Of a stretch of 64,000 bases of DNA, positions 45,167-54,292 are shown piece by piece. Both the position numbers and the translations under genes were made by a program. The DNA comes from Candidatus Gastranaerophilales bacterium (lineage in GTDB: Bacteria > Cyanobacteriota > Vampirovibrionia > Gastranaerophilales > Gastranaerophilaceae). The stretch's first letter is position 1, and every line of letters begins with the position of its first letter. Under the pieces are notes generated by a model. The model did no database searches and had not been told where the DNA came from. It saw only the letters and a program-made list of their open reading frames with translations. The stretch spans positions 62,001 through 126,000 of the forward strand of contig CALUSQ010000001.1 in NCBI GenBank assembly GCA_944323475.1, written 5' to 3'.

Positions 45167-46630
45167 ATGAAAATTATTTTTGAACAACGTTATATATCAT
45201 ATAATAAAAATGAAAACAAAAAGAAAAAAGATCTATCTGTTTTTAAATCTGACGTTATATCTAACAGACTGCATTATAAAGTAAATTTTACAGGCTCTAA
45301 TGACATATGGGAAAAAACTAAGAATTTAGGAAAAAATATTGTTAACAAAACTAAAGAAGTATTTTTCGATTTTTCATCTCTTTTTCAGAATACAGATATA
45401 AATATATCAGAAGAAGAAGTTGCTTTTTTGGAAAGTTATATGGAGATAGAAGAAAGCATAAAGGCCAAGTATGATAAGAAAATCGCAGATATAAAGGATA
45501 ATTTTTGGGACTGTTTTACAAATAATTCTGAAAAAAAACGACAAAAACTACGAGAAGAAAAAGAAAATGCATTAAAAGTTGCATACCAATATCAAGATAC
45601 TTTTGAGCAAAGGGAAAAAGAATCAATCAACAATAAAATTAAATTTTATGAACTCGCAAAACAATTAAATATGAGCAAAGAAATTTTATTAGCATTTGAA
45701 AATGCTCAATTAACCAGTAAAAAAAGACTTGAGATTATAGCAAGAAGAAAAGAAATTCTGGATAAAAAAGGATTTAGTCAAATTGCGGGTTATATTGAAG
45801 AGAAAAGCAAACTCCAAGAAGACTTTCTTGATAAGTTAGATGACGAAAAATCAGGGAAGTATATAAAAAGAGAAATCCCAAACGCAATTTTATTTTACGG
45901 ACCCACAGGGTGTGGAAAAACAACTTTTGTAAAAGCACTTGCAGAAGAAGCAGATTGTAATTTTATAGCTATTCAATGCAGAGGAACACAAAAAGATAAA
46001 GAACAAAAGCTATATGAAACTTTAATAGGATATAACAGCACTGATGAATTTGGTGATAAAATCGAAATTTCAGGATTGTTAGATAAAGCACAGAAAAAAT
46101 ATTTAGAAACAGGGAAAAGAACAATTATACTTATAGATGAGTTTGATAGATTTTTCGGTAAAGATGTTTCAAATAATTTTATAAATGCAATGAAAGGTAT
46201 ACTTGAATCTTGTTCAGAAGATAACCACGTAACATTTTTCTTAACCACCAATAAACCACAGAAAATTCCATATGAATTAAGGAATTCACACAGAATTGAA
46301 CCTATCTATCCATTAGACCCTCCAAACAAAACAAATACCGTTGCAGTAATTGAACATTATCTTCAAGGTTATAATATTGAAAATTTAGATTATAATGCTA
46401 TACTGGATGAATTGTTTAAATATGCACCTAATGAAATATATAGCAATACACATTTAAAAGCCATATGTGAAATTGCCACAGATGAAATAAAATCAGATAA
46501 TACTCCTATAACAACAGATTTGTTTATTCAGGCAATAAAACAATATAATGAATCAAGTGAAGATCACAATCTTCTGAGAATTACCGAAGAATTTCTAAAA
46601 CAATATGAAAATGATAAAGCAACAATATAA
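45167..46630 (+). CDS. AAA+ ATPase with N-terminal F-x-G motif, first of a clustered set
   Basis: The 487-residue protein has a polar leader ending in HYKVNFTGSNDIWEK, a helical middle (residues 90-230, coiled-coil-like with KKRQKLREEKENA), and a single AAA+ domain. Walker A is GPTGCGKTT near residue 245, Walker B is ILIDEFDRF near 321, sensor 1 is LTTNKP near 357, and an Arg-containing block (RNSHRIEPIYPLD) follows near 367. It should hydrolyse ATP, probably as a hexamer. The substrate and any link to protein remodelling are unknown. The stop shares one base with the next start (TAATG). Confidence 0.85.
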   Translation: MKIIFEQRYISYNKNENKKKKDLSVFKSDVISNRLHYKVNFTGSNDIWEKTKNLGKNIVNKTKEVFFDFSSLFQNTDINISEEEVAFLESYMEIEESIKAKYDKKIADIKDNFWDCFTNNSEKKRQKLREEKENALKVAYQYQDTFEQREKESINNKIKFYELAKQLNMSKEILLAFENAQLTSKKRLEIIARRKEILDKKGFSQIAGYIEEKSKLQEDFLDKLDDEKSGKYIKREIPNAILFYGPTGCGKTTFVKALAEEADCNFIAIQCRGTQKDKEQKLYETLIGYNSTDEFGDKIEISGLLDKAQKKYLETGKRTIILIDEFDRFFGKDVSNNFINAMKGILESCSEDNHVTFFLTTNKPQKIPYELRNSHRIEPIYPLDPPNKTNTVAVIEHYLQGYNIENLDYNAILDELFKYAPNEIYSNTHLKAICEIATDEIKSDNTPITTDLFIQAIKQYNESSEDHNLLRITEEFLKQYENDKATI

Positions 46631-48456
46631 TGGATGTAATAATGAAAATTTCTAAAATAAATACACCTAAAAAAAACACAAATAAAACTAAAAATCAAAA
46701 TAGGAAAGTAATAGAAACTACCACTATATTGGTAGGCTCAACGGCAATAGTTCCTACAATCTTTTTATTTGCAGACCAATTTAGCAATAACAAAAAAAGA
46801 TATATTGAATCAATAAAAAAAGAAAAGGATTTATTTGAAAAAACTGTTCAAGACAGTACTAATGTAGGCATTGGTTTATTGAAAAAAATGAATAAACCAA
46901 TTAATGATAAAATAATAAAAATAATACATGATGGTGTTGAAATTCAAGAAAAATTTAAATTAGATGAAAAACTAGAATTATTGAAAAAACTTCGAAAAAT
47001 ACATATCAAAGAAGGATTAAAAATTTCTGCAGGAATAGGAATAAGTTTGGGTGCAATCATTCTTGCAATAAAAAATTCATATGAAAATAGAAAAAAAACA
47101 TCTGTTCAAGTAAATGATAATACTCAAGTCTTTAATAAATTTATAACAAACAGTAATTCATCTTTTAGTAAAAAAAAAAGACAAATTTCATTTGGCGGAA
47201 TTATAGATAAAATTGCAAATCTATTAAGTCCCGAAGACTTAAAGAAATATCAGGATTATGTAAATGGATTGCAACCAACACCAACAGAAACTAACGAAGC
47301 ACGTAAAATTGCGAAATTTCGTCTGAAAGATTGGCCTAAAGGAATAATAAACCCTTTTGATATAAGCAAAAAGCCAACTACAGATAAAGAATATCATCAT
47401 TTACTTCTTTCTCAGATTATTATTGTTCCAAAGCAACCACCAATGTATTACAGAAACAAAGACAAATGGTTTAATACACAAACCTGGAAAGATTTTCAAA
47501 CATGGCCTGAATACATAAAAACAGCAACACTGTTTGAAAGAATGGAAAGTATTATAAAAAAAGAGAGAATAAAAAGTTATGCAGAAGAAAAAGCTTTACT
47601 TGAAATAGCATCGAAAAAAGAATTATCTGCAGCCTGTTTGAAATATGAAATATATGAAGAGTTTTTGTCCGCATTTAATTCTGATAATAAAAAAGTGAAA
47701 ATACCTGATGCAATTATGATAAAAAGTAAAAATAAAAGCGAAGAACTAGATACTTTAAAATGGATTGTTGCTAAATCAAATTCGAATTACTGCTATATTG
47801 AAGATAAAAATGAAACTAACATTACAAGACTGAACCAAATTTTAACAGTTCTTGAAGAAGCAGAAGAAAATTATAAAAAAAATGGATTACGAACTCTTAT
47901 TTGGGTTGAGAATTTTGATAAACTTCTTTCAAATGCTTCTGACAATGAAGAAATTATTGGTGATATAAAAGACATGTTAGATAAAATAAGCAAGAAATAT
48001 AAATCAACAATTATTTTTGGCTGTAGTGATACAAGCAACCTTGACCCTATCGCATTGCAGCCACATAGAGTAAAAATATACAATATAGACAAAGAAGCAC
48101 CGCTTGAAGAAATACAAAAAATTCAGAATAATTTTATTTTATCTAATATACAAAAAATCAAAAATAGTGATGGATATAGATTTAAATATATACCGTATGA
48201 ACAAAATTTTGTTGATTTATATTTAGGTAATTTCTCATATCGCCCTGATATTTTATGGGTAAACTCTCAAAATACTTTGGCAATAAAATCTGTAATTAAG
48301 AATTTTGAAATAATAAAAAATATACCTTATTTTCAGAAAATCAGATCAATAGAATTTCCAAAACCTGACGATATTATAGAATTTGATACTAATAAATTAA
48401 GATGTACAAACAAAACAACATTAGACGGTAAAGCTATATATGAATATAATTTATAG
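46630..48456 (+). CDS. Degenerate AAA+ paralogue (pseudo-ATPase) with two N-terminal membrane helices
   Basis: Two hydrophobic helices lie near residues 33-48 and 135-150, followed by QISFGGII (F-G-G motif near 187). The C-terminal domain follows the neighbour's AAA+ fold segment by segment: IPDAIMIKSKNKSEELDTLK (about 358) where the neighbour has IPNAILFYGPTGCGKTTF, TLIWVENFDKLL (about 422) for TIILIDEFDRFF, and TIIFGCSDTSNL for the sensor strand. The Walker A lysine is lost and the Walker B Asp-Glu is now Glu-Asn, so it cannot bind or hydrolyse ATP normally. It is co-translated with the active ATPase. Confidence 0.78.
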   Translation: MDVIMKISKINTPKKNTNKTKNQNRKVIETTTILVGSTAIVPTIFLFADQFSNNKKRYIESIKKEKDLFEKTVQDSTNVGIGLLKKMNKPINDKIIKIIHDGVEIQEKFKLDEKLELLKKLRKIHIKEGLKISAGIGISLGAIILAIKNSYENRKKTSVQVNDNTQVFNKFITNSNSSFSKKKRQISFGGIIDKIANLLSPEDLKKYQDYVNGLQPTPTETNEARKIAKFRLKDWPKGIINPFDISKKPTTDKEYHHLLLSQIIIVPKQPPMYYRNKDKWFNTQTWKDFQTWPEYIKTATLFERMESIIKKERIKSYAEEKALLEIASKKELSAACLKYEIYEEFLSAFNSDNKKVKIPDAIMIKSKNKSEELDTLKWIVAKSNSNYCYIEDKNETNITRLNQILTVLEEAEENYKKNGLRTLIWVENFDKLLSNASDNEEIIGDIKDMLDKISKKYKSTIIFGCSDTSNLDPIALQPHRVKIYNIDKEAPLEEIQKIQNNFILSNIQKIKNSDGYRFKYIPYEQNFVDLYLGNFSYRPDILWVNSQNTLAIKSVIKNFEIIKNIPYFQKIRSIEFPKPDDIIEFDTNKLRCTNKTTLDGKAIYEYNL

Positions 48457-48460
48457 AATT

Positions 48461-48826
48461 TTAAATTATTGCATTAATTCCATTTTGTTTGTATAGAGTA
48501 AGTTTCTTATTGCTATCATTTAACTCACTGTTTTTGTTTTTCTGATTACTAAGCATCAAAGCAATTCCTACTATATTGGCAATGCACAACATAAAAACAG
48601 ATTCTCCAAATGTTGATTTATTTTTGGCTTTAAAAAAGAAACAACTAAACAATAGATCAATTGCTGCCAATAATCCTAAAATTTTTATATTATTAAAATG
48701 ATGTTCTTTGTTATATATGTATTCATCCAAATTTTTAGAAGTATTATTTATATTTACTTCTTTTTGTGAAGTTTTTAAATATTTGTATTCTTTTATTGTT
48801 GCTTTATTAGGAATACTAATTAACAT
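48461..48826 (-). CDS. Small two-helix membrane protein of unknown function
   Basis: The 121-residue product has hydrophobic helices near residues 50-67 (ILGLLAAIDLLFSCFFF) and 78-94 (SVFMLCIANIVGIALML) between polar ends. The family is not recognised, and it lacks the F-x-G motif. Its start overlaps the end of the upstream AAA+ gene by seven bases, so it is translated with it and probably sits in the same membrane complex. It converges with the pseudo-ATPase gene. Confidence 0.6.
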   Translation of the reverse strand: MLISIPNKATIKEYKYLKTSQKEVNINNTSKNLDEYIYNKEHHFNNIKILGLLAAIDLLFSCFFFKAKNKSTFGESVFMLCIANIVGIALMLSNQKNKNSELNDSNKKLTLYKQNGINAII

Positions 48827-51192
48827 TTAATACACTCCTTTTCCAAAAATTTTTTTTCATTTTCAAATTTTTCATTGACTTCTTTAGTTATACAAGGTTT
48901 GACTGAACGAATTATATTTATAAAATCATTTTGACTGCACTTATTTTTAGGTAATTTTTTATCTATAATATTCTCTATCTGCGCATTACTATACATATAA
49001 TCTGGTTTTAATCTATCAAATTCATTTATAATTTCGTCCAAATTATATTCTTCTATTTCTCTATCATTTACATAATATTTTACAATATCTCTTATATCAT
49101 TTTTTGATGCAACACCTATAGGAATTGTTAAATCAACTTTTTTTAAAATCTTAGGATTTATTAATAGGGGATTGTTTGTTGTTAAAAATATTGTTGTATG
49201 ATATGTTTTCGAACAATCATCAATTAATTTTAAAAATTCATTTAACAATTTCTCATTATTATTCAAAAAATCCTCAAATTCATTTAATTGAATAATTGAA
49301 AAACGTTTACTAGTTTTATAAGTTTCTTTTCCTTCTATCAATTTTTGTTTTATCCAATCTAGCATTCTTGTTTCATCATATAGACCAAGAGTTTTGTTCT
49401 TAAATTTAGTTCCTGCATCTTCTGCTAATGCAGAACCCAGAACAGTTTTTCCAACACCACTTGGTCCATAAAACAGCAACAAGTTTGGAATAGCATTTTC
49501 ATCTTTATTTTTTACAGGAGAGAGATAAATTGTGTTCAGCAATGTTTTGATAGAATCATAACCTGCTATCCTTGATAATGCATGATTAGCTCTAGTTTTG
49601 TTCAACATATATTCTTTTGTTTGAGATATTATAATATTTAATTCTTTATCAAGTTCTTTTTTTTGTTCAGATGTTATTTGGGAATTTAATAAAACACTTC
49701 TAATTTTTTCCTTTTCAAGTTTTTCTTTAGTTCTGGCATTAGACTCTTTTAGTGTAGCAAAATTTCGTTTTCTCCATTTATCGGCAATAATATTTATTGT
49801 TTCTCCTGTTGTGTATGCAAGATTAGTAACAAATTCTTTGTTTTTAAATTGTTTAACAAAATCTCTTGTATTTATATTATCTATATTAAGCTTACAAACA
49901 ATATCCTGCTGAATTTTCTGAAACTCTTGAAAAACCTCGGGTGAATTTTCTATATCTTGTTTTATTTTTTCAATTGCAGCCATTGCCTCTTCTTTTATAA
50001 GACTTTCTTCTGGAATATTAAGAACTTCGTAAAATATAGTATTTAAAAGTGATACTTTTATCAAATTTTTAAAGTATTCTTTTTTTTCATCTTCATTCAA
50101 ATTTTTTGTCAAAAGAATACTTTGTAGAAAACTTGATGTAAACATTACACCTGCTCTGGGTAAATTTATTATATTCGACAAAGTATGTATTGCTTGTCCA
50201 AATGTGGTAACATTTTCTTCAGGAATCTTAGACAGTACAGTTTGTATATCAGAAATATTTGAGGAATCCAATAGACTTTGATCTTGAAAATGAAGAATTC
50301 CCATGGTTGCCAGATAAATTGTCGATAATAAAAACTGATTTTTTGCATTCATTGTATCTTGTTCATACGATTTTACATACCCCCATCCCATTTTTTCAGT
50401 TATTAACGTACTCAACAAAGAGTTTACGCCTCTAACAGCACCTGTTATTGGACCAGAAGCACTCCCTCCGCTAGTTGCATGCCCGCCAAGCCCAAGCCAA
50501 CCCAAAAGAATTTGCGCACCACGAACACCGAGATAAGACCCCATTACATACTGTCGTCCAATATACATGAGATTTGCTACTACATCAACATCCAGCAAAT
50601 CTTTTAAATAAAAAAACATAAGTGCTTGAACCCCTCGCAGAAACCAAGTATCTGCTCCAATTGCAGCACCTTCACCGGCCGCAGCAGATATACCCGCACA
50701 AACAGCACTAGCACCGTGAATTGTAAGATGACATAATTTCTTTTTCTCTGAATCAATTTCTCCTTTAAAAGATATTCTATCATTTTGTTTTGCATAATCA
50801 TCTATATCAGAAAATACAGCTGTTATTTCTTTTAGCCCTTCCAATCTGTCTTTTTCTTGTTCAGTAAGTTTATATTTCTTATTTAGTTCAAAAATCTCGT
50901 TACGAGCCCTTTGACCAATAAATAAATATAAATTTTTTGAAGCTTTAGGGTCTTGAAGTATCTTATTAAGAAGTTGGATATGATTAACTACACGTTTATT
51001 TTGATTTAAATTATCGTTGTAATATTTTATTGCAAAATCATATTGCTTTAATGCCGCAAACAACTCTTTTTGATTTAAATCGCAAAAACAAATTTCATCA
51101 GTATTATTTTCATCTGTATTTTTTAAATTAAAATTATTAGATGACTTGTTTATATGGTAAGTATGTATTTTTTGTATAGGAAAAGATATCAT
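48820..51192 (-). CDS. Large membrane-associated AAA+ ATPase with altered Walker B
   Basis: This 790-residue protein has a helical N-terminus, an F-x-G motif (RISFKGEID near residue 143), and a Gly/Ala-rich hydrophobic segment (HGASAVCAGISAAAGEGAA and GLGGHATSGGSASGP, residues 155-260) that may insert in membranes. Its C-terminal AAA+ domain has Walker A GPSGVGKT near 575, and sensor 1 LTTNNP near 667. Walker B reads IIQLNEFEDF, with Asn for the metal-binding Asp but the catalytic Glu kept. ATP binding is likely and hydrolysis may be slow. It shares AAA+ wording with the two ATPase-like genes on the other strand. Confidence 0.75.
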   Translation of the reverse strand: MISFPIQKIHTYHINKSSNNFNLKNTDENNTDEICFCDLNQKELFAALKQYDFAIKYYNDNLNQNKRVVNHIQLLNKILQDPKASKNLYLFIGQRARNEIFELNKKYKLTEQEKDRLEGLKEITAVFSDIDDYAKQNDRISFKGEIDSEKKKLCHLTIHGASAVCAGISAAAGEGAAIGADTWFLRGVQALMFFYLKDLLDVDVVANLMYIGRQYVMGSYLGVRGAQILLGWLGLGGHATSGGSASGPITGAVRGVNSLLSTLITEKMGWGYVKSYEQDTMNAKNQFLLSTIYLATMGILHFQDQSLLDSSNISDIQTVLSKIPEENVTTFGQAIHTLSNIINLPRAGVMFTSSFLQSILLTKNLNEDEKKEYFKNLIKVSLLNTIFYEVLNIPEESLIKEEAMAAIEKIKQDIENSPEVFQEFQKIQQDIVCKLNIDNINTRDFVKQFKNKEFVTNLAYTTGETINIIADKWRKRNFATLKESNARTKEKLEKEKIRSVLLNSQITSEQKKELDKELNIIISQTKEYMLNKTRANHALSRIAGYDSIKTLLNTIYLSPVKNKDENAIPNLLLFYGPSGVGKTVLGSALAEDAGTKFKNKTLGLYDETRMLDWIKQKLIEGKETYKTSKRFSIIQLNEFEDFLNNNEKLLNEFLKLIDDCSKTYHTTIFLTTNNPLLINPKILKKVDLTIPIGVASKNDIRDIVKYYVNDREIEEYNLDEIINEFDRLKPDYMYSNAQIENIIDKKLPKNKCSQNDFINIIRSVKPCITKEVNEKFENEKKFLEKECIKC

Positions 51193-51202
51193 CTTTTAGC
51201 CT

Positions 51203-52468
51203 TTAATCAAACAACCCTTTAAATATAGATTTTATAATTGTAATTGTATTATCATGATTAACAAGTGTATCATCTTCAAAACAAGCTTGCGTAGTTGCAT
51301 TAATAGGAAATTCGGGATCGGATGCATTTATAACATCATTTATTTTGTCTGAATCATTTGATAAAGAATGTAAAAATTCATTAATATTAGAAAATTCAGG
51401 TTTAATCAATGCTTTAAAATCAGGATATGACTGATTAATATAGTTTTCTAATTTATGATCATTCATAAACTGTGCAATTTTTGCTATTGATTCATCATCA
51501 ATATGCTTTTCTCGAAACAATTTTGTTATTTCGTCATTCAAAGACAAATTATGTATATTCCCTGAGTGATCTACAACTTTTATTATTTGATTTCCAAAAA
51601 TATCATACATTTTTGTTTTATCATAACCATTATCTAAACTATCATTAGTAAAAAAATCTTTTAATTTTTGAAATATAGAACGATAATCATCTGGCTTGAT
51701 TTTTCCGTACCCGAGAACGTTAGCGATATCCGATTGTTCTGCATTTTCTCCAAAAAATTCTTCAGGGGTTTTTCCGTCATGTGTCTTTATAAACTCACTT
51801 CTTGTTTGTGCATACCAAGGATATTCGCGATTAGGAGGAAATACGTAACCAATACCTCCACCTGGATTCCAATCTGGAAATCCCGAGCCAAAAGATGGCA
51901 GAACTATTTGTTCTAAATGCCCATCTATCTGAATAGCAGAAATTTTATGTTCAGGATCAATAAATATTCCATTTTGGGTATCTATGTATTTATTGTGCAA
52001 TAAATCTATATCAACACTACCATCATAGTTTTTATATACACCATGTTCTATATCTGCAATATCATACTTATCTGCGTCAATATTAATACCAGTTCCTTTA
52101 ACTTTGAAAACTCCATCGTCACCGTCTGCTGTAATTTTATCACTATTTAATTTAAATTCATCTGTATTCATAAAGTAGGTCCCATCAGGTAAGAATATAT
52201 CTTTAGGACTTTCATTTTTTGCCAATTTTGTTGCTGCAGCAATTGATAACAACAAAGGAACACCAACAACACCTATTGCAACCAAGTCTTGAACAATATT
52301 ACTTTCTGTTTTTTGGTTAGAATTTGATTTAAAAGCTATTTTATTACTTTTAACAAATAAATCATTCTGTATATCTGATAAATAGTTGCTATTATTACGT
52401 ACTTTGGTTTTATTCATTTTATTATTGAAACTAAAACGTGAAATATTATTTAAAAAATAGACTTGCAT
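51203..52468 (-). CDS. Unknown protein with F-x-S motif and one hydrophobic helix
   Basis: Residues 45-52 read NKIAFKSNSN, a variant of the F-x-G motif, and are followed by a membrane-like helix (LVAIGVVGVPLLLSIAAATKLA). A beta-rich, Asp-rich segment (residues 90-190, GDDGVFKVKGTGINIDADKY) follows, then a Gly/Trp patch (FPDWNPGGGIGYVFPPN) and a helical end. The family is not recognised. It lies 10 bases upstream of the large AAA+ gene on the same strand, so it is the first gene of that operon and a likely partner or substrate. Confidence 0.65.
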   Translation of the reverse strand: MQVYFLNNISRFSFNNKMNKTKVRNNSNYLSDIQNDLFVKSNKIAFKSNSNQKTESNIVQDLVAIGVVGVPLLLSIAAATKLAKNESPKDIFLPDGTYFMNTDEFKLNSDKITADGDDGVFKVKGTGINIDADKYDIADIEHGVYKNYDGSVDIDLLHNKYIDTQNGIFIDPEHKISAIQIDGHLEQIVLPSFGSGFPDWNPGGGIGYVFPPNREYPWYAQTRSEFIKTHDGKTPEEFFGENAEQSDIANVLGYGKIKPDDYRSIFQKLKDFFTNDSLDNGYDKTKMYDIFGNQIIKVVDHSGNIHNLSLNDEITKLFREKHIDDESIAKIAQFMNDHKLENYINQSYPDFKALIKPEFSNINEFLHSLSNDSDKINDVINASDPEFPINATTQACFEDDTLVNHDNTITIIKSIFKGLFD

Positions 52469-52730
52469 ATACTCTCCTTAGACTTTTTTGTTCTAAAAAA
52501 ACAATAAAAATTTTTTTGTTAATTTAATAATATATCTTTTACATATCTTAAACTTAATATATTAATAATTCTAATACATTTTATAAATTGGATTGTAAGA
52601 TTATATGATATTCTTGCATTACAAATTGAAAAATTTAACAATTAATTATAGTATTGCTAACAAGTTGAAATGCATTAAATTCATTAACTGATAAGTCAGG
52701 ATAATAAGTTTTGTGTATATTATTTAAATC
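52469..52730. other. AT-rich spacer at the left edge of the mobile island
   Basis: This 262-base stretch separates the AAA+ operon from the DnaB-type gene. It holds long A and T runs and no ORF of note, no tRNA fragment and no hairpin with a T tail. It contains the promoter of the gene at 52468. Confidence 0.35.
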
Positions 52731-53510
52731 TTAATTAATTTCTATTTTGTTTTTGTCAACATCCTCATCTTTGTAATAATAACTTTCTCGATAAATCAGC
52801 ATTACAACGTCAGCAACTTGCTCAAGAATTGGATTTTTTATATCAGAAAGCCTTGGATGTTTATCTCGTCTTTGTGCCAGACCTCGATATAATTGACACG
52901 TAACAATGATAACGATATCAAGTTCTTTTTCCAGTTCTTTTAAAATGTAAGCAGGTGAACAGTAAAATTTTATATCCGTTGTTGGAGCATATTGTGCTAC
53001 CTGTTCAAAACCATCAATTAAAACTAAACTCAAAGCAGGCATTTCTTTTTTTAACTTTCTGCACTCCTCACACAATTCCAAAACTGATAAGTTCACAGAA
53101 TCATTGATGTATATAGGCGCATCTGATAACTTGTCCAGCGTTTCAGCAATTACTTTCCATTCATAGTATTCTAAATCTCCACAGCGCAGCTTTATGCTGT
53201 TAACTTTAGTTTGAGAACATAGCAAACGTTTTATTATTATTTCTTTTGACATTTCGAAAGAAAATATTGCTGCTGTTGTGTGGTATTTTGAAACAGTATT
53301 TTCAATTATGTTGAGAGCAAACGAAGTTTTTCCCATAGATGGACATCCGCTTATAACAACAAGATTGCTTTTTTGCAGACCACATAAAAGGGTGTCTATA
53401 TAATAAAAACCTGTATGAAGCCCCGTTATTTTACCTTTGTTGTAGTAACTTTTTTCTATAGAATCGTAAACATTAGAGATTTCATTCTTTATTAAATCAA
53501 AACCGCTCAT
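52731..53510 (-). CDS. Stand-alone DnaB-type helicase ATPase domain, C-terminally short
   Basis: The RecA-like DnaB core is evident: GLHTGFYYIDTLLCGL, Walker A GCPSMGKTSFALN near residue 56, FSFEMSKE, LVLIDGFEQ, VTCQLYRGLAQRRDKHP and DIKNPILEQVADVVMLIYR near 225. The N-terminal DnaG-interacting domain of DnaB is absent, and the protein stops at 259 residues soon after the RESYY block, before the usual final strands. It may be a mobile-element replication factor or a decayed one. Its start has an AAAGGA site. Confidence 0.82.
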   Translation of the reverse strand: MSGFDLIKNEISNVYDSIEKSYYNKGKITGLHTGFYYIDTLLCGLQKSNLVVISGCPSMGKTSFALNIIENTVSKYHTTAAIFSFEMSKEIIIKRLLCSQTKVNSIKLRCGDLEYYEWKVIAETLDKLSDAPIYINDSVNLSVLELCEECRKLKKEMPALSLVLIDGFEQVAQYAPTTDIKFYCSPAYILKELEKELDIVIIVTCQLYRGLAQRRDKHPRLSDIKNPILEQVADVVMLIYRESYYYKDEDVDKNKIEIN

Positions 53511-53683
53511 AGTGTATCCTTTCTTTTTTAAATTAGCAAATCAATATGTCAAAAACGGACGTTGTGTTGTATTGACGCTCTGTTATAACACTAAGTCAAG
53601 ACGGTTATTTTTAGTTTTGCAAAATTATTTTAAATAGCAGGGACAAACTGCCCATGCATTCCATATATTTCTGTTTGTGTCGA

Positions 53684-53985
53684 TTATATCTGTTTTAGAT
53701 CGGTTAATCTGCTCAGGCTTGAATTTTCAAGCTGTATTATTTGAATTTGAAGAGCGTTTAGCTGTTTCATCGCTTCATACCGAGCGTGACCAGCAACAAT
53801 ATTCAGTTCGTTGTCAACAAGAATTGGTGCGGTAAAGCTAAATTGCTGAATGCTTTTTTTATTTTTTCAATTTGTTTTACGCTATGCACACGTGGATTTT
53901 CTGCATAAGGTTTAAGCATTCTAATCTCAACCATACGTACAACTCTGCTTGAGATCTGAATTTGAGAGAGCTTTGTATTTTCCAT
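53684..53985 (-). pseudogene. ParB-like nuclease-domain gene broken by a frameshift in an A7 run
   Basis: From the ATG at 53985 (TTGGAG site) the frame reads VEIRMLKPYAENPRVHS and QIEKIKK, the start of a ParB/sulfiredoxin domain. It then goes off frame after AAAAAAA (near 53850-53856). The true continuation is intact in the shifted frame: QQFSFTAPILVDNELN, IVAGHARYEAMKQLNALQI and so on to a TAA at 53684. One extra A in the run (A8) would restore a protein of about 100 residues. This is a recent deletion, a phase-variable tract, or a base-calling error. Confidence 0.8.
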
Positions 53986-54242
53986 GATATTCTCCAAAAG
54001 AGACCTAACTACTATCAAAAAAATTCCTCTTTTTTTAATATAAAGAAAACGTTTTATACCCCCGAAAAATATTATGAATATTTTTTAGGCATTTTTAGAC
54101 TTTATAAAAAATTGCTTTATATTAAATGAACGGCCTTTTTTGTAGCTTGATTTTTCTCAAAAAAAGAGCGGTTAATGTACTCAAAAACCTTTAAAATCAA
54201 GGGAAATTCTAAAAACAAGTTTGGAATGGAACGCAAGAACAC

Positions 54243-54256
54243 CGCTTTTAAAAGCG
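54243..54256. repeat. Perfect 14-bp palindrome CGCTTTTAAAAGCG
   Basis: This palindrome lies 37-50 bases before the start of the secreted nuclease gene, in a 274-base spacer that also carries long T and A runs. It has no T tail, so an operator is more likely than a terminator. Confidence 0.4.
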
Positions 54257-54292
54257 TAGTAAGCAGTTTGATTTTTATATATAATAAAGCTG

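Noticed and set aside
52469-52730. tRNA-Ala 3' fragment as a left attachment site
   Set aside because: No match to the tRNA sequence at 60942-61017 could be seen here.
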